From Limisphaerales bacterium (GTDB lineage Bacteria > Verrucomicrobiota > Verrucomicrobiia > Limisphaerales > BOG-1460): a DNA stretch of 33,317 bases. The notes below the pieces were generated by a model that worked only from the letters and a program-made list of their open reading frames with translations, ran no database searches and was not told where the DNA came from. The number at the start of each line of letters is the position of its first letter. The first letter of the stretch is position 1. Positions 1 to 8,805 of the stretch are shown in pieces. The stretch is taken from positions 1-33,317 of the forward strand of contig PLQC01000046.1 of NCBI GenBank assembly GCA_003159675.1. The letters are read 5' to 3'. A program made the translations under genes and the position numbers.

Positions 1-183
1 TCGATGTCCTGTCACCGTGCCGATGCTCCGCGCTCCGGTCAAACCCTGCCACCGCCCGCAATCCTTCCATCTTTCCCCCGCACCAACGGAAGGGAGTGGG
101 AGAATTTCGAGGCATGCCATCAAAAATGCCACCAAAAAATACTGACAAGCGCGCGCGAATCGCTTTGACTCTTGCTCTGTTTT

Positions 184-1731
184 ATGCCGAAACGCGCCGA
201 TATCCATTCCGTCCTGATCATCGGAGCCGGGCCGATCATCATCGGCCAGGCGTGTGAGTTCGACTACTCCGGCACGCAGGCGTGCAAGGCGCTTCGGGAG
301 GAAGGTTATCGCGTCGTCCTGGTCAATTCCAACCCGGCCACCATCATGACCGATCCGGAGTTCGCCGACCGCACCTATATCGAACCGATCACGCCGGAGT
401 GCGTCGAAAAAATCATCGTTCGGGAGTTGGAGGAAATGCGCCGCATGGGCGTTCCCACCGGCCAATCTCAACTCTCAAATCCCAAATCTCCGATCCCCCA
501 TAAACTCGTCCTCCTCCCCACCCTCGGAGGCCAAACCGCCTTGAACACCGCCATGGCGCTCCACCGGTCGGGCGTCCTGGAACGGCACGGCGTCGAAATG
601 ATCGGCGCCAAGGCCGAAGCCATCCACAAGGGCGAAGATCGCCTCGCCTTCAAGGATCTCATGCTTTCCATCGGGCTCGACGTGCCTGTCTCCGGCGTGG
701 CGCACGACATGAACGAAGCGCGCGGCATCGCGGACAGGATCGGATTGCTTCCGTTGATCATCCGCCCGGCCTTCACGCTCGGCGGCACCGGAGGCGGCAT
801 TGCTTACAATGGCGACGAATTTGAGGAACTCGCCAAACGGGGCATCGATCTCTCGCCCGTCAATGAGATCCTGATCGAAGAATCCCTCCTCGGCTGGAAG
901 GAATACGAAATGGAGGTCATGCGCGACAAGGCCGATAACTGCGTCATCATCTGCTCCATCGAAAATTTCGATCCCATGGGTGTGCATACCGGCGATTCCA
1001 TCACCGTCGCGCCCATCCAGACTTTGACCGACAAGGAATTTCAGATCATGCGTGATGCCAGTTTCGCGGTCATTCGCGCCGTCGGCGTCGAAACCGGCGG
1101 CTCGAACATCCAGTTCGCAGTCAACCCGGACAATGGCCGGATGGTCATCATCGAGATGAACCCCCGCGTCAGCCGCAGTTCCGCGCTGGCGTCCAAGGCC
1201 ACCGGATTTCCCATCGCCAAAATCGCCGCCAAACTCGCGGTCGGTTACCTGCTCGACGAGATCAAAAACGACATCACCCGCGAAACCCCGGCCAGTTTCG
1301 AGCCGACCATCGATTACGTCGTCACCAAGATTCCGCGGTTTGCGTTCGAGAAATTCCCCCAGGCCGATCCCACGCTCACCACCCAGATGAAAAGCGTCGG
1401 CGAAGCCATGGCCATCGGCCGCACGTTCAAGGAAAGCCTGCAGAAATGCCTGCGGTCCCTCGAAATCGGCCGCAGCGGCCTGGGCGGCGACGGCAAACCC
1501 TGGCGTATCGGCACGGAAGTCTATGGCGACCGCGACATCCTCCCCCATGACGTCATCAGCCGCAAACTGAGCGTGCCGAATGCGGAGAGGATTTTCTTCA
1601 TCCGCCACGCCCTCCGCGCCGGATTTACCATCGAAGAGATTTTCAACCTGACGAAAATCGACCGCTGGTTTCTCGTGCAGATCAAGGAGATCGTGGATTT
1701 TGAGGAGGAATTGGCCGGGTCGAAGAATTGA
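184..1731 (+). CDS. carB: Carbamoyl-phosphate synthase large subunit, N-terminal half only (truncated or split)
   Basis: Translation [68 protein letters not shown]..., [54 protein letters not shown] are CarB hallmarks. The ORF stops after ...[28 protein letters not shown], about 515 aa versus about 1070 aa for a full CarB. Confidence 0.93.
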   Translation: MPKRADIHSVLIIGAGPIIIGQACEFDYSGTQACKALREEGYRVVLVNSNPATIMTDPEFADRTYIEPITPECVEKIIVRELEEMRRMGVPTGQSQLSNPKSPIPHKLVLLPTLGGQTALNTAMALHRSGVLERHGVEMIGAKAEAIHKGEDRLAFKDLMLSIGLDVPVSGVAHDMNEARGIADRIGLLPLIIRPAFTLGGTGGGIAYNGDEFEELAKRGIDLSPVNEILIEESLLGWKEYEMEVMRDKADNCVIICSIENFDPMGVHTGDSITVAPIQTLTDKEFQIMRDASFAVIRAVGVETGGSNIQFAVNPDNGRMVIIEMNPRVSRSSALASKATGFPIAKIAAKLAVGYLLDEIKNDITRETPASFEPTIDYVVTKIPRFAFEKFPQADPTLTTQMKSVGEAMAIGRTFKESLQKCLRSLEIGRSGLGGDGKPWRIGTEVYGDRDILPHDVISRKLSVPNAERIFFIRHALRAGFTIEEIFNLTKIDRWFLVQIKEIVDFEEELAGSKN

Positions 1732-1770
1732 CATCGGTGGGGCGAGCGTCCGCGCGAGCCGCAACTGGAA

Positions 1771-1954
1771 CTTGAAGTCACAAATTGTGATTTCAAGATC
1801 GTGGCAGCAAGGGGGCAAGTTCTTGAAATGCCAAACTGGCATCTTAAATGGACCGGTCACAATCTGTGACCGGTTGAAGTTTGAGGTGCCAATTTGGCGC
1901 CTCAAAATTGCTGCGTAAGAAACGTATTGCCGGTTAAGGTCACAAATTGTGACC
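1771..1954. repeat. Cluster of five quasi-palindromes (1771-1797, 1823-1847, 1852-1874, 1881-1905, 1938-1954)
   Basis: Read directly: CTTGAAGTCACAAATTGTGATTTCAAG; TTGAAATGCCAAACTGGCATCTTAA; ACCGGTCACAATCTGTGACCGGT; TTGAGGTGCCAATTTGGCGCCTCAA; GGTCACAAATTGTGACC. Arms are 8-13 bp with 0-2 mismatches and 1-3 nt centres. Confidence 0.9.
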
Positions 1955-2277
1955 ACCTCCGCCACCTCAGGTTCTCACCCTAGCTTCCCTACGCCTTCAT
2001 CGAACACGGAGCATGGATGCTGGCAAACATTTTGAACAGCGACCGGGCGGCCCAGACGAGCGTTCAGGTGGTGCGCGCGTTCGTGCGGCTGCGGCAAATG
2101 CTGGCCTCCAACGCCGAATTGGAGAGCAACCCGCGACCGCCGGATGTTAAGAAGCTGAAAGGCCGGAACGCCTGGCGGATTCGGGTAGGCGACTACCGGG
2201 TGATTTATGAAATTCACGATCGCGAACTCCACATCCTGGTCATCACGGTCGGCCATCGTCGCGAGGTCTATCGTTGA
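1936..2277 (+). pseudogene. Degraded ORF6N-type protein remnant (in-frame TAG at 1981) fused to a RelE/ParE-like C-terminal segment
   Basis: Frame from 1936: KVTNCDHLRHLRFSP*LPYAFIEHGAWMLANILNSDRAAQTSVQVVRAFVRLRQMLASNAELE (ORF6N-like VTNCDHL..LRFSP..LPYAFTEHG pattern), then directly ..NPRPPDVKKLKGRNAWRIRVGDYRVIYEIHDRELHILVITVGHRREVYR (RelE-like C-terminus). Confidence 0.72.
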
Positions 2278-2286
2278 TCCGTGCCG

Positions 2287-2338
2287 CGTCATCAGCCGCA
2301 AGCTCAGCGTGCAGAATGCTGGGAGGATTCCCTTCATC
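2287..2338 (+). repeat. 52-bp displaced copy of carB positions 1551-1602
   Basis: Gap-free alignment of 1551-1602 (cgtcatcagccgcaaactgagcgtgccgaatgcggagaggattttcttcatc) with 2287-2338 (cgtcatcagccgcaagctcagcgtgcagaatgctgggaggattcccttcatc): 45/52 identical by my count. Confidence 0.85.
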
Positions 2339-3706
2339 TTATTCGCCGGTGCGCAGGGTCAGGCGGAATTTTCCCGAAGGCGAAGGCACCAGAACCGGCA
2401 CGGACTCGACCTTGATGCCGCCCTCAGGTTTCAACAGCGCTTCGAGTCGCGCGGCCACGCCACTCAATTCGGCGGCGGTCGGTCCGGATCCGTCCGGCAC
2501 AAATCGCAGGAGACAGTCGCCGCCCTGGCTTTGACGCAATTCATAATGGGCGATCCCGCCCGCGCCGGCGAAGCATTGATCCACCTGCCAGGTCGTCACT
2601 CGCGTACCGTGCGGGGACCTGAGCGCGTCGCGGGCGCGTCCGTGAACGATGTACACGTTGCCGTAAGGCAGTGTGTGGTGCTGCGCGAGATCGCCGATGC
2701 GATAACGCAACAGCGGCATGTAATTATTCGTCAATGTTGTGACCACGAGCTCACCCACCTTCCGGGCGTCCGCATCCACGATTTCGAGAAACGCCGTGTC
2801 GTAGCAGGGTTTCATTTCACCCTGTTCGTTTTCCATCAGCAGGTGACCGGTCTCCGTCGAGCCATACAGGTTGAAGACCGGCACCCCAAACACGCGTTCC
2901 AGAATCCGGCGGTGCACGACGCTCACAAATTCGTAGCTGCACAGAACGAACCGCAGCGTGGAAAACTTCAGGCCGTGACGCTCGCAATAAAGGGCAAAGC
3001 GCGCGCCGTGAACCGGGTCAACATCGAGGAACTGCGGCGACCATTCGGCAATTTCCGATGCCATCCGCGCCAGGTTCGCGTCGCTCAGAAGAAAGGGGAT
3101 GCGGGCGAGATTGACGAACAAGGTGTTCCCGCTGGTGCGGTGAGCGTGGGATTGCCAGACGGTTGGGCAGGTCAGGCCGTTGCAGGCTGGCGAGGTGATG
3201 GTGGCGCGCCGGGCGTTGGGGTGCCCGTCCAGCACGCGGGCGACGAAGGCATTGAGCCGAAGCGCGCGTTCTTCCTGCTCGTTCCACCAGTGCCGGCCAA
3301 AAATCACCGGCAGACTTTCCTCGGAAGTGCCCGAGGTGTGCTCCACTTCGACGAGCTTTTCGCGCAGCAGGGCGTCGAGCGAGCGAGCGCGACCCAGGAC
3401 ATTTTCCGGGAAACCCGCTCGCAGCTCGCGCTTCGTGATGAGCGGCAACCGGGTGAACCGGCTCAGGCCGCCGTCCCCGTCCTGCTCCATCGGTTCCAAC
3501 CAATCACGGTAGAGTGGCACGTTCTGCCAACGTGGAATGAGTTGCGCCAGTCGGGAGACTTGCGCCGTTTCTGCAATCAATTCCGGTGTTGTCAGCACAA
3601 TCGTAATATAGACGAGATTGGCCGATTGCAAAACGGAGACGAACCGCTGTTGCTGAAGCTGCGGGCGAGCCTCATGGACCCGGCCACCGTCGAGCCTTGC
3701 CTCCAA
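2339..3706 (-). CDS. Adenylate-forming enzyme, phenylacetate-CoA ligase / CapK-like
   Basis: EHTSGTSEESLPVIFGR, FNLYGSTETGHLLMENEQGEMKP, GELVVTTLTNNYMPLLRYRIGDLA, GRARDALRSPHG motifs of the PaaK/CapK family. The exact start is uncertain (the annotated start overlaps the next upstream gene). Confidence 0.82.
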   Translation of the reverse strand: MEARLDGGRVHEARPQLQQQRFVSVLQSANLVYITIVLTTPELIAETAQVSRLAQLIPRWQNVPLYRDWLEPMEQDGDGGLSRFTRLPLITKRELRAGFPENVLGRARSLDALLREKLVEVEHTSGTSEESLPVIFGRHWWNEQEERALRLNAFVARVLDGHPNARRATITSPACNGLTCPTVWQSHAHRTSGNTLFVNLARIPFLLSDANLARMASEIAEWSPQFLDVDPVHGARFALYCERHGLKFSTLRFVLCSYEFVSVVHRRILERVFGVPVFNLYGSTETGHLLMENEQGEMKPCYDTAFLEIVDADARKVGELVVTTLTNNYMPLLRYRIGDLAQHHTLPYGNVYIVHGRARDALRSPHGTRVTTWQVDQCFAGAGGIAHYELRQSQGGDCLLRFVPDGSGPTAAELSGVAARLEALLKPEGGIKVESVPVLVPSPSGKFRLTLRTGE

Positions 3707-6149
3707 GCCATGCCGCCATCCCCAGCCACCCGAACAGGATCAGGCCCGCCGCACCCGCAAGAAAAAATCCCAGTCTCACCGAAGCGGACTGGTACCGAAA
3801 CTCAAGCGTTGCCCTGCCCGCGGGCAATACCACCCCTCGAATCGCCTGGTTGGCGACCAGGATCGGCACGGGCTTGCCATCCACGAAAGCCCGCCAGCCA
3901 TTGTCCCAGCGATCCGCCAGCACCACCAGCCCCGAGGTTTCCATTCGCGCGGCCACAACAATGCGGGTTGGAGTTTCATTCCTGATCTCGACCTCACCCC
4001 GGCATCCGGTTGGCAGATCGACCGGCACCTCCACATACGCCACTTCGCGAGGATTGAATTCCAACTGCGAAAGCTTCCATAACCGCTCATTCTCCCTGGG
4101 CACCACCTCGACCCGTTTCGGCACGAACACCCGCGGAAGCACCGAAGGATTTTCCAGGATCCAATAATCGGGACTCCGAAACGCGGGTTGAACTCCCGGC
4201 GGCGGCGAACCGCGGGAAACCACGTAGCGCACCCCCAACATGTCCAGGATCGGAGACAGTTGCAGCGTGTTTGTCTTTGTGATCCTTCCTTGTGGAGTCA
4301 GCCATTGTGTGGCGGCATAATCCAGCTCGGACGAATTGATGCCGGCGGCCGATTTCAGCAGCGACACCCATCTGCCTGGATCCACGGCATCATACCCGCG
4401 CACGTCGTCGAGGCCAACGGCCTCCGCCAGGTCGGGGGGAAAGCAGCCGTTGCCCATGAATCGGCCGGGAGTGGCCATCGCCATTTCACGCAACGCAGGT
4501 ATTTCGGGAAAGTAAAGGGCCGGATCGCTCTGTGTGTTCCGGCCATGACTGAACCAGAGCAGATCGCCCAGAAGCAGCGCCCCGAGCACCGGCATCAGAA
4601 GCCACTGTTCGAGGACCCGGAACCTCAATGCCAGCCAAACGATCAAGCCGGCACCACACCAGACGGCCGCAGCTCTGTAGTGCGCCGAAAGCCACGCCCG
4701 CACCGGCCGCAGGTCCTCCACACTCTCAACCCACAGAAACTGTTGGCCGGCCCGGACATTCTTCTCGAGCTTGGCGAACAGCGGCCCGGGAGAAACCCCG
4801 GCGCGATAGACGCACCATGCCATAAGCCCGGCCAGCAAAGCAATCGGCAGCCACAGCCCCCATCCCCAGTGGCACTCCCCTTGTCGCAAGACTTCCAACC
4901 CGGTGGCCGCCATGGCGAGGATCGCGAACGATGCAGCAAACACCAGCCGGTTGTAAGACAGCATGTTCAACCCGGGGAGACTCAGGAAATCGACGAACCC
5001 AGGCAGATCCAAGCACCAGCTCAGGCTGAACACCGCCAGCCCCAGCCAGAACCAGTTCAGGGAACGTTGACGCCGGCTGCACCACGCCAGGGGAGCCCCG
5101 ACCAGCGTCGCCAGCACCCCCGCGTAGGCCGCCGCCGAGCTCTCCGGAAGGTTGCTCTCGCCAAAATCCGCAAAGAACGGAAAGCTGCCCTTTACTGACG
5201 ATCCATACATGTCTGGAAGCACTACCTGCGGCAGGGCAATCAAACCCACCGGTGGCCGCTCCTCCTTGCCACCCAAACGCTCCATCATCCGATATCCGGT
5301 CCTCGCATATTCAACCACAGGCAAAATGTTGGGCGCGGCCACCAAGAACCCCAACCCCCAGCCCAATACCAGCCCCAGCACCGCCTTCCCCGCCACCCGA
5401 CTCCACAACCGCACTCCATTCATCTCCCATAAACACCACAACCCAAACAAACCCGACACCAGCAACACCAGCGCCGCCACATCCAAATGTCCGCTCACCA
5501 ACACCAATCCCGTCACCACAGCCAGCCCAACCGGTGCGACTCCGCCTCCTCGCACTGTCCGATCCACCGCCAGCAGCAGCCACCCCAGCCAATACGTCCC
5601 CGCCGGCCCCCAGTGCCCTTGCCAAAATACGAAAAACCCGCTCATCGGATAGCACCACGCCACCAGTGTCGCCGGCCAGAAACCCACCCCAACCACCCGC
5701 CGAACGAAAACATAAATCCCCGTTCCCGCAACCATCGCCGCCAGCAATTGCACCCATGGAATGATCCGCGGCGACGGCGTCAAGCACGTGAGCAGAAAGA
5801 ACGGCGAATACTTCGGTGCGATGAATGGCACACCCCCGTACTGGCTCGGTGTCCACAAGGGAAACCGACCCGCCCTCAGCTCCTTCACCGCGAAAATCCG
5901 GTCGGGCTCGTATTGCATAACAAGATCCCCGGACACCTGATCGTGCGGATAACCGTTCGGCGTCTCCAGCGTGTCCGGCAGGTAACACGAGGGCATCGCC
6001 AGAAAATCCAGCGGCAGGAGGATCTTTCGACCCATCAGGGAAGGCCCATACAGAAGAAACTGGCCCACGACTATGCCGAACAGGATAATCGCGAGCCTGA
6101 GAAGTCTGGGATTGGGCCTTCGACCGGGTTGGACCATCTCTTCGTTCAT
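3672..6149 (-). CDS. YfhO-like large multi-pass membrane protein
   Basis: Many hydrophobic segments; LFGIVVGQFLLYGPSLMGRKILLPLDFL, YSPFFLLTCLTP, and a C-terminal VLADRWDNGWRAFVDGKPVPILVANQAIRGVVLPAGRATLEFRYQ typical of YfhO/membrane-protein 6-like families. Start MNEEMV at 6149. Confidence 0.75.
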   Translation of the reverse strand: MNEEMVQPGRRPNPRLLRLAIILFGIVVGQFLLYGPSLMGRKILLPLDFLAMPSCYLPDTLETPNGYPHDQVSGDLVMQYEPDRIFAVKELRAGRFPLWTPSQYGGVPFIAPKYSPFFLLTCLTPSPRIIPWVQLLAAMVAGTGIYVFVRRVVGVGFWPATLVAWCYPMSGFFVFWQGHWGPAGTYWLGWLLLAVDRTVRGGGVAPVGLAVVTGLVLVSGHLDVAALVLLVSGLFGLWCLWEMNGVRLWSRVAGKAVLGLVLGWGLGFLVAAPNILPVVEYARTGYRMMERLGGKEERPPVGLIALPQVVLPDMYGSSVKGSFPFFADFGESNLPESSAAAYAGVLATLVGAPLAWCSRRQRSLNWFWLGLAVFSLSWCLDLPGFVDFLSLPGLNMLSYNRLVFAASFAILAMAATGLEVLRQGECHWGWGLWLPIALLAGLMAWCVYRAGVSPGPLFAKLEKNVRAGQQFLWVESVEDLRPVRAWLSAHYRAAAVWCGAGLIVWLALRFRVLEQWLLMPVLGALLLGDLLWFSHGRNTQSDPALYFPEIPALREMAMATPGRFMGNGCFPPDLAEAVGLDDVRGYDAVDPGRWVSLLKSAAGINSSELDYAATQWLTPQGRITKTNTLQLSPILDMLGVRYVVSRGSPPPGVQPAFRSPDYWILENPSVLPRVFVPKRVEVVPRENERLWKLSQLEFNPREVAYVEVPVDLPTGCRGEVEIRNETPTRIVVAARMETSGLVVLADRWDNGWRAFVDGKPVPILVANQAIRGVVLPAGRATLEFRYQSASVRLGFFLAGAAGLILFGWLGMAAWLGGKARRWPGP

Positions 6150-6340
6150 TCTGGGCTCGCTTGCAGCAGGGCGACGATTCGGCAGAGCGTATCGGCCTCC
6201 ATCTGCGCGCACAAGGCAGTAACGCCCATAGCCGGAAGGATCGAATTTGAGGGCCGGGGAATGTCTGCCAGTTGTCCGAAGCCGGACTGCGCCGCTGCCG
6301 CTCCGTCAAAGGCTTGGCGACCAGAACGAACTTCTGCCAC
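6146..6340 (-). CDS. Small hypothetical protein (GTG start)
   Basis: 64-aa ORF between the FlgM-like gene and the YfhO-like gene; its stop overlaps the next start (ATGA at 6146-6149), suggesting translational coupling. No family recognised. Confidence 0.35.
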   Translation of the reverse strand: MAEVRSGRQAFDGAAAAQSGFGQLADIPRPSNSILPAMGVTALCAQMEADTLCRIVALLQASPE

Positions 6341-6402
6341 CGGTCCCGGAGGAAACGGGGATCGGTTGTAGATCGGGGGAGAAGTCGAGGCCGGAGCCGG
6401 GA

Positions 6403-6678
6403 TTATTCCGGGTTGATCTCTGACTGAATATGATCGGCCAGAAGGCCCGACACTTTGCCCAATACCGCATCCGATGGATACGAAGGATCGTTCACCAGCT
6501 CCTTGGCTCGAGCCACTTGCTCTGCCCGGACCTCTGGAATTTGCTTCAACGCACCGGCCAGATTTTCCGATGCGCTGAGAGCCAAAGTTTCCTTTGCAGG
6601 AGCCGCGTTGCTCACTGGGATCTTCGCCGCCTGTGTCTCTGCCGCTCCTGTTGGTTCGCTGTTCCCGGTTACTCGCAT
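6403..6678 (-). CDS. FlgM-like anti-sigma-factor family protein
   Basis: 91 aa; C-terminal VRAEQVARAKELVNDPSYPSDAVLGKVSGLLADHI matches the general FlgM C-terminal pattern; disordered Ala-rich N-terminus. Confidence 0.6.
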   Translation of the reverse strand: MRVTGNSEPTGAAETQAAKIPVSNAAPAKETLALSASENLAGALKQIPEVRAEQVARAKELVNDPSYPSDAVLGKVSGLLADHIQSEINPE

Positions 6679-6806
6679 AGTCTCACCTTTTCCTGGTCAA
6701 CTCGATCGTTCCTCTATCTGCCACTACATCGACCGACCCCCGCTGCACTTTACACCATTGTCCCGCCGGACATTGCGGATCATCTCATCCGTACTACAAC
6801 GGATAT

Positions 6807-8777
6807 TCAAACGGAATCCAGCGCGCTCAGTTTGGTGGCCGCCTCCTCCCAGCGGGGAATCAATCGCAGAAGACTTTTCTGGATTCCTCCCAGCTCTCGG
6901 TTCAGTTCCATGGCACGGCCGGGTTGCTGGTAGGTTGCCGGCTTCTCAAGTTCGGCGGTGAGTTCGGTCTGGCGCGATTCCAGCAAGTGAATCTCCGTCT
7001 CCAACGAATGGACGATTTGCCGCTGCTCTTTGCGCTCGCTCGAACGGGCCTGTCGCGCCTCGGCTTCGCGGCGTTTTTGTTCTCTTCTGGCGGGGACCCG
7101 CCGGCTCGCATCCTCGGCTTGCCCGGGATGGCCCGGGGAGAGTGCCGACGCGCCGGCAACGGCCGCCGTCAACGCCGTCCGCGCCGAGTGCGCCTTCGTC
7201 TTGTCGACGTAGTAGTTGTAGCCACCAGGATAATGGGTGAGCCGGCCGGCGTTGACGTGCACGACGTGATCGGCCAGCGCGCGGATGAAATAAACGTCGT
7301 GGCTGATTAAAACCAGAGTGCCCTCGAACTGATCGAGCGCGAACAGCAGCGCGTCGATGCTCGACAGATCAAGGTGGGTTGTCGGTTCGTCCATCAACAG
7401 CAGATTGGGCGGATTGAGGAGCAGCTTGACCAGCGCAAGCCGGCTCTTTTCGCCGCCGCTCAAGACGCTGACCCGTTTGAACACGTCGTCTCCGGTGAAA
7501 AGAAAACACCCCAGCAGCGTGCGGACAAATTGCTCGGTAACGCGCTGCGGAGTGTCAAAGGCCTCATCGAGCACGGTCCGGCTAGGATCGAGCATATCGA
7601 CCCGATACTGCGCATAGTAGCCCGCCTTGACATTATGGCCCAACTCACGCGTGCCGCCCTGGGGTTGCAGGACACCCCCGAGAATCTTGAGCAGCGTCGA
7701 TTTGCCGGCGCCGTTCGGCCCGACGAGCACGACGCGCTGGCCGCGCTCGGCCACGAAATCAATCCCGCGATATACCACGTTTTCACCGTAGGCGTGGTGG
7801 ATGCCTTTGAGAGTGATGACTTTCAACCCGCTGCGCTGCGGCTGTGGAAATGAAAAGCTCACTTTCCGGTCCTCGCCGCCCGGCGCTTCGATTTTCTCCA
7901 TGCGGTCGATCTGCTTGAGCTTGCTCTGCGCTTGCGCGGCCTTGGTGTTCTTGGCGCGGAAACGGTTGACGAACTCCATCAGATGCGCGATTTCGCGCTG
8001 CTGGTTCTTGTAAGCGGCGAGGAGCTGTTCCTCCTGGGCTTCGCGCTGGAGAAGGTAATCGTCGTAATTGCCCCGGTAACGGACGAGCTTGCTCTGGCGG
8101 ATTTCCACGATCCCGCCGACGAGTTGGTTCAAAAATTCGCGATCGTGCGAGATGACCAGGATCGCGCCGGGGTAGCCCTTCAAGTATTCCTGAAACCAGA
8201 GGAGCGCGTCGAGGTCGAGATGGTTCGTGGGCTCGTCGAGCAGGAGCAGGTCCGGTTCGTGCGTGAGCAGGCGGGCCAGATGCGCGCGCATCACCCAGCC
8301 GCCGCTCATCTCGCGCGCGGGCCGGTCGAAATCCTTTTCGCGGAAGCTCAGCCCGGCAAGGATCTGCTTCGCCTTGGCTTCGAGTTGATAACCCCCAAGT
8401 TCGTTGAAACGGTCGTGGACATTGTCGTGAACTTCCTCCGGATGCAACGCCTCGATAGGATGATCCGCTTCCCAGGCTTTGATGATCCGGCGGAGCTTCG
8501 TGTATTCCGGCGTGGTGGCGGTGGCGAGTTCGATGACGGTTTCATCGCCCACGGGAGCGCTTTCCTGTGGCAAATGTCCGAAGGAAACGCCGCGTTCGAG
8601 AATGACCTCGCCCTCGTCGGCGGATTCTCCGCCGAGAATGAGGGAGAAGAGGGTGGATTTCCCCGCGCCGTTCGGCCCGACCAGACCGATGCGGTCCTGA
8701 CGGTTCACCTGAAGCGTGGCGTCGGCGAACAACACATGTCCGCCATATGCCTTGCTGATGCCGGAAAGGGTCAACAT
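6807..8777 (-). CDS. ABC-F family ATP-binding protein (Uup/YheS-like)
   Basis: Two ATPase domains: GLVGPNGAGKSTLFSLI, MSGGWVMRAHLARLL..LLLDEPTNHLDL; VGPNGAGKSTLLKILGG, LSGGEKSRLALVKLLLNPPNLLLMDEPTTHLDL; no TM segments; C-terminal coiled-coil region. Confidence 0.93.
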   Translation of the reverse strand: MLTLSGISKAYGGHVLFADATLQVNRQDRIGLVGPNGAGKSTLFSLILGGESADEGEVILERGVSFGHLPQESAPVGDETVIELATATTPEYTKLRRIIKAWEADHPIEALHPEEVHDNVHDRFNELGGYQLEAKAKQILAGLSFREKDFDRPAREMSGGWVMRAHLARLLTHEPDLLLLDEPTNHLDLDALLWFQEYLKGYPGAILVISHDREFLNQLVGGIVEIRQSKLVRYRGNYDDYLLQREAQEEQLLAAYKNQQREIAHLMEFVNRFRAKNTKAAQAQSKLKQIDRMEKIEAPGGEDRKVSFSFPQPQRSGLKVITLKGIHHAYGENVVYRGIDFVAERGQRVVLVGPNGAGKSTLLKILGGVLQPQGGTRELGHNVKAGYYAQYRVDMLDPSRTVLDEAFDTPQRVTEQFVRTLLGCFLFTGDDVFKRVSVLSGGEKSRLALVKLLLNPPNLLLMDEPTTHLDLSSIDALLFALDQFEGTLVLISHDVYFIRALADHVVHVNAGRLTHYPGGYNYYVDKTKAHSARTALTAAVAGASALSPGHPGQAEDASRRVPARREQKRREAEARQARSSERKEQRQIVHSLETEIHLLESRQTELTAELEKPATYQQPGRAMELNRELGGIQKSLLRLIPRWEEAATKLSALDSV

Positions 8778-8805
8778 GAATTCCGCGACTTGAAACGGAC
8801 CCCGC

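Noticed and set aside
475-1965. 496-aa minus-strand ORF antisense to carB
   Set aside because: Composition reflects the mirror image of GC-rich codons, no recognisable domain, and it fully overlaps a clear carB reading frame. Similar shadow ORFs (2207-3985 +, 4188-5198 +, 5311-6309 -, 14123-15415 -, 31860-33212 -) were rejected for the same reason.
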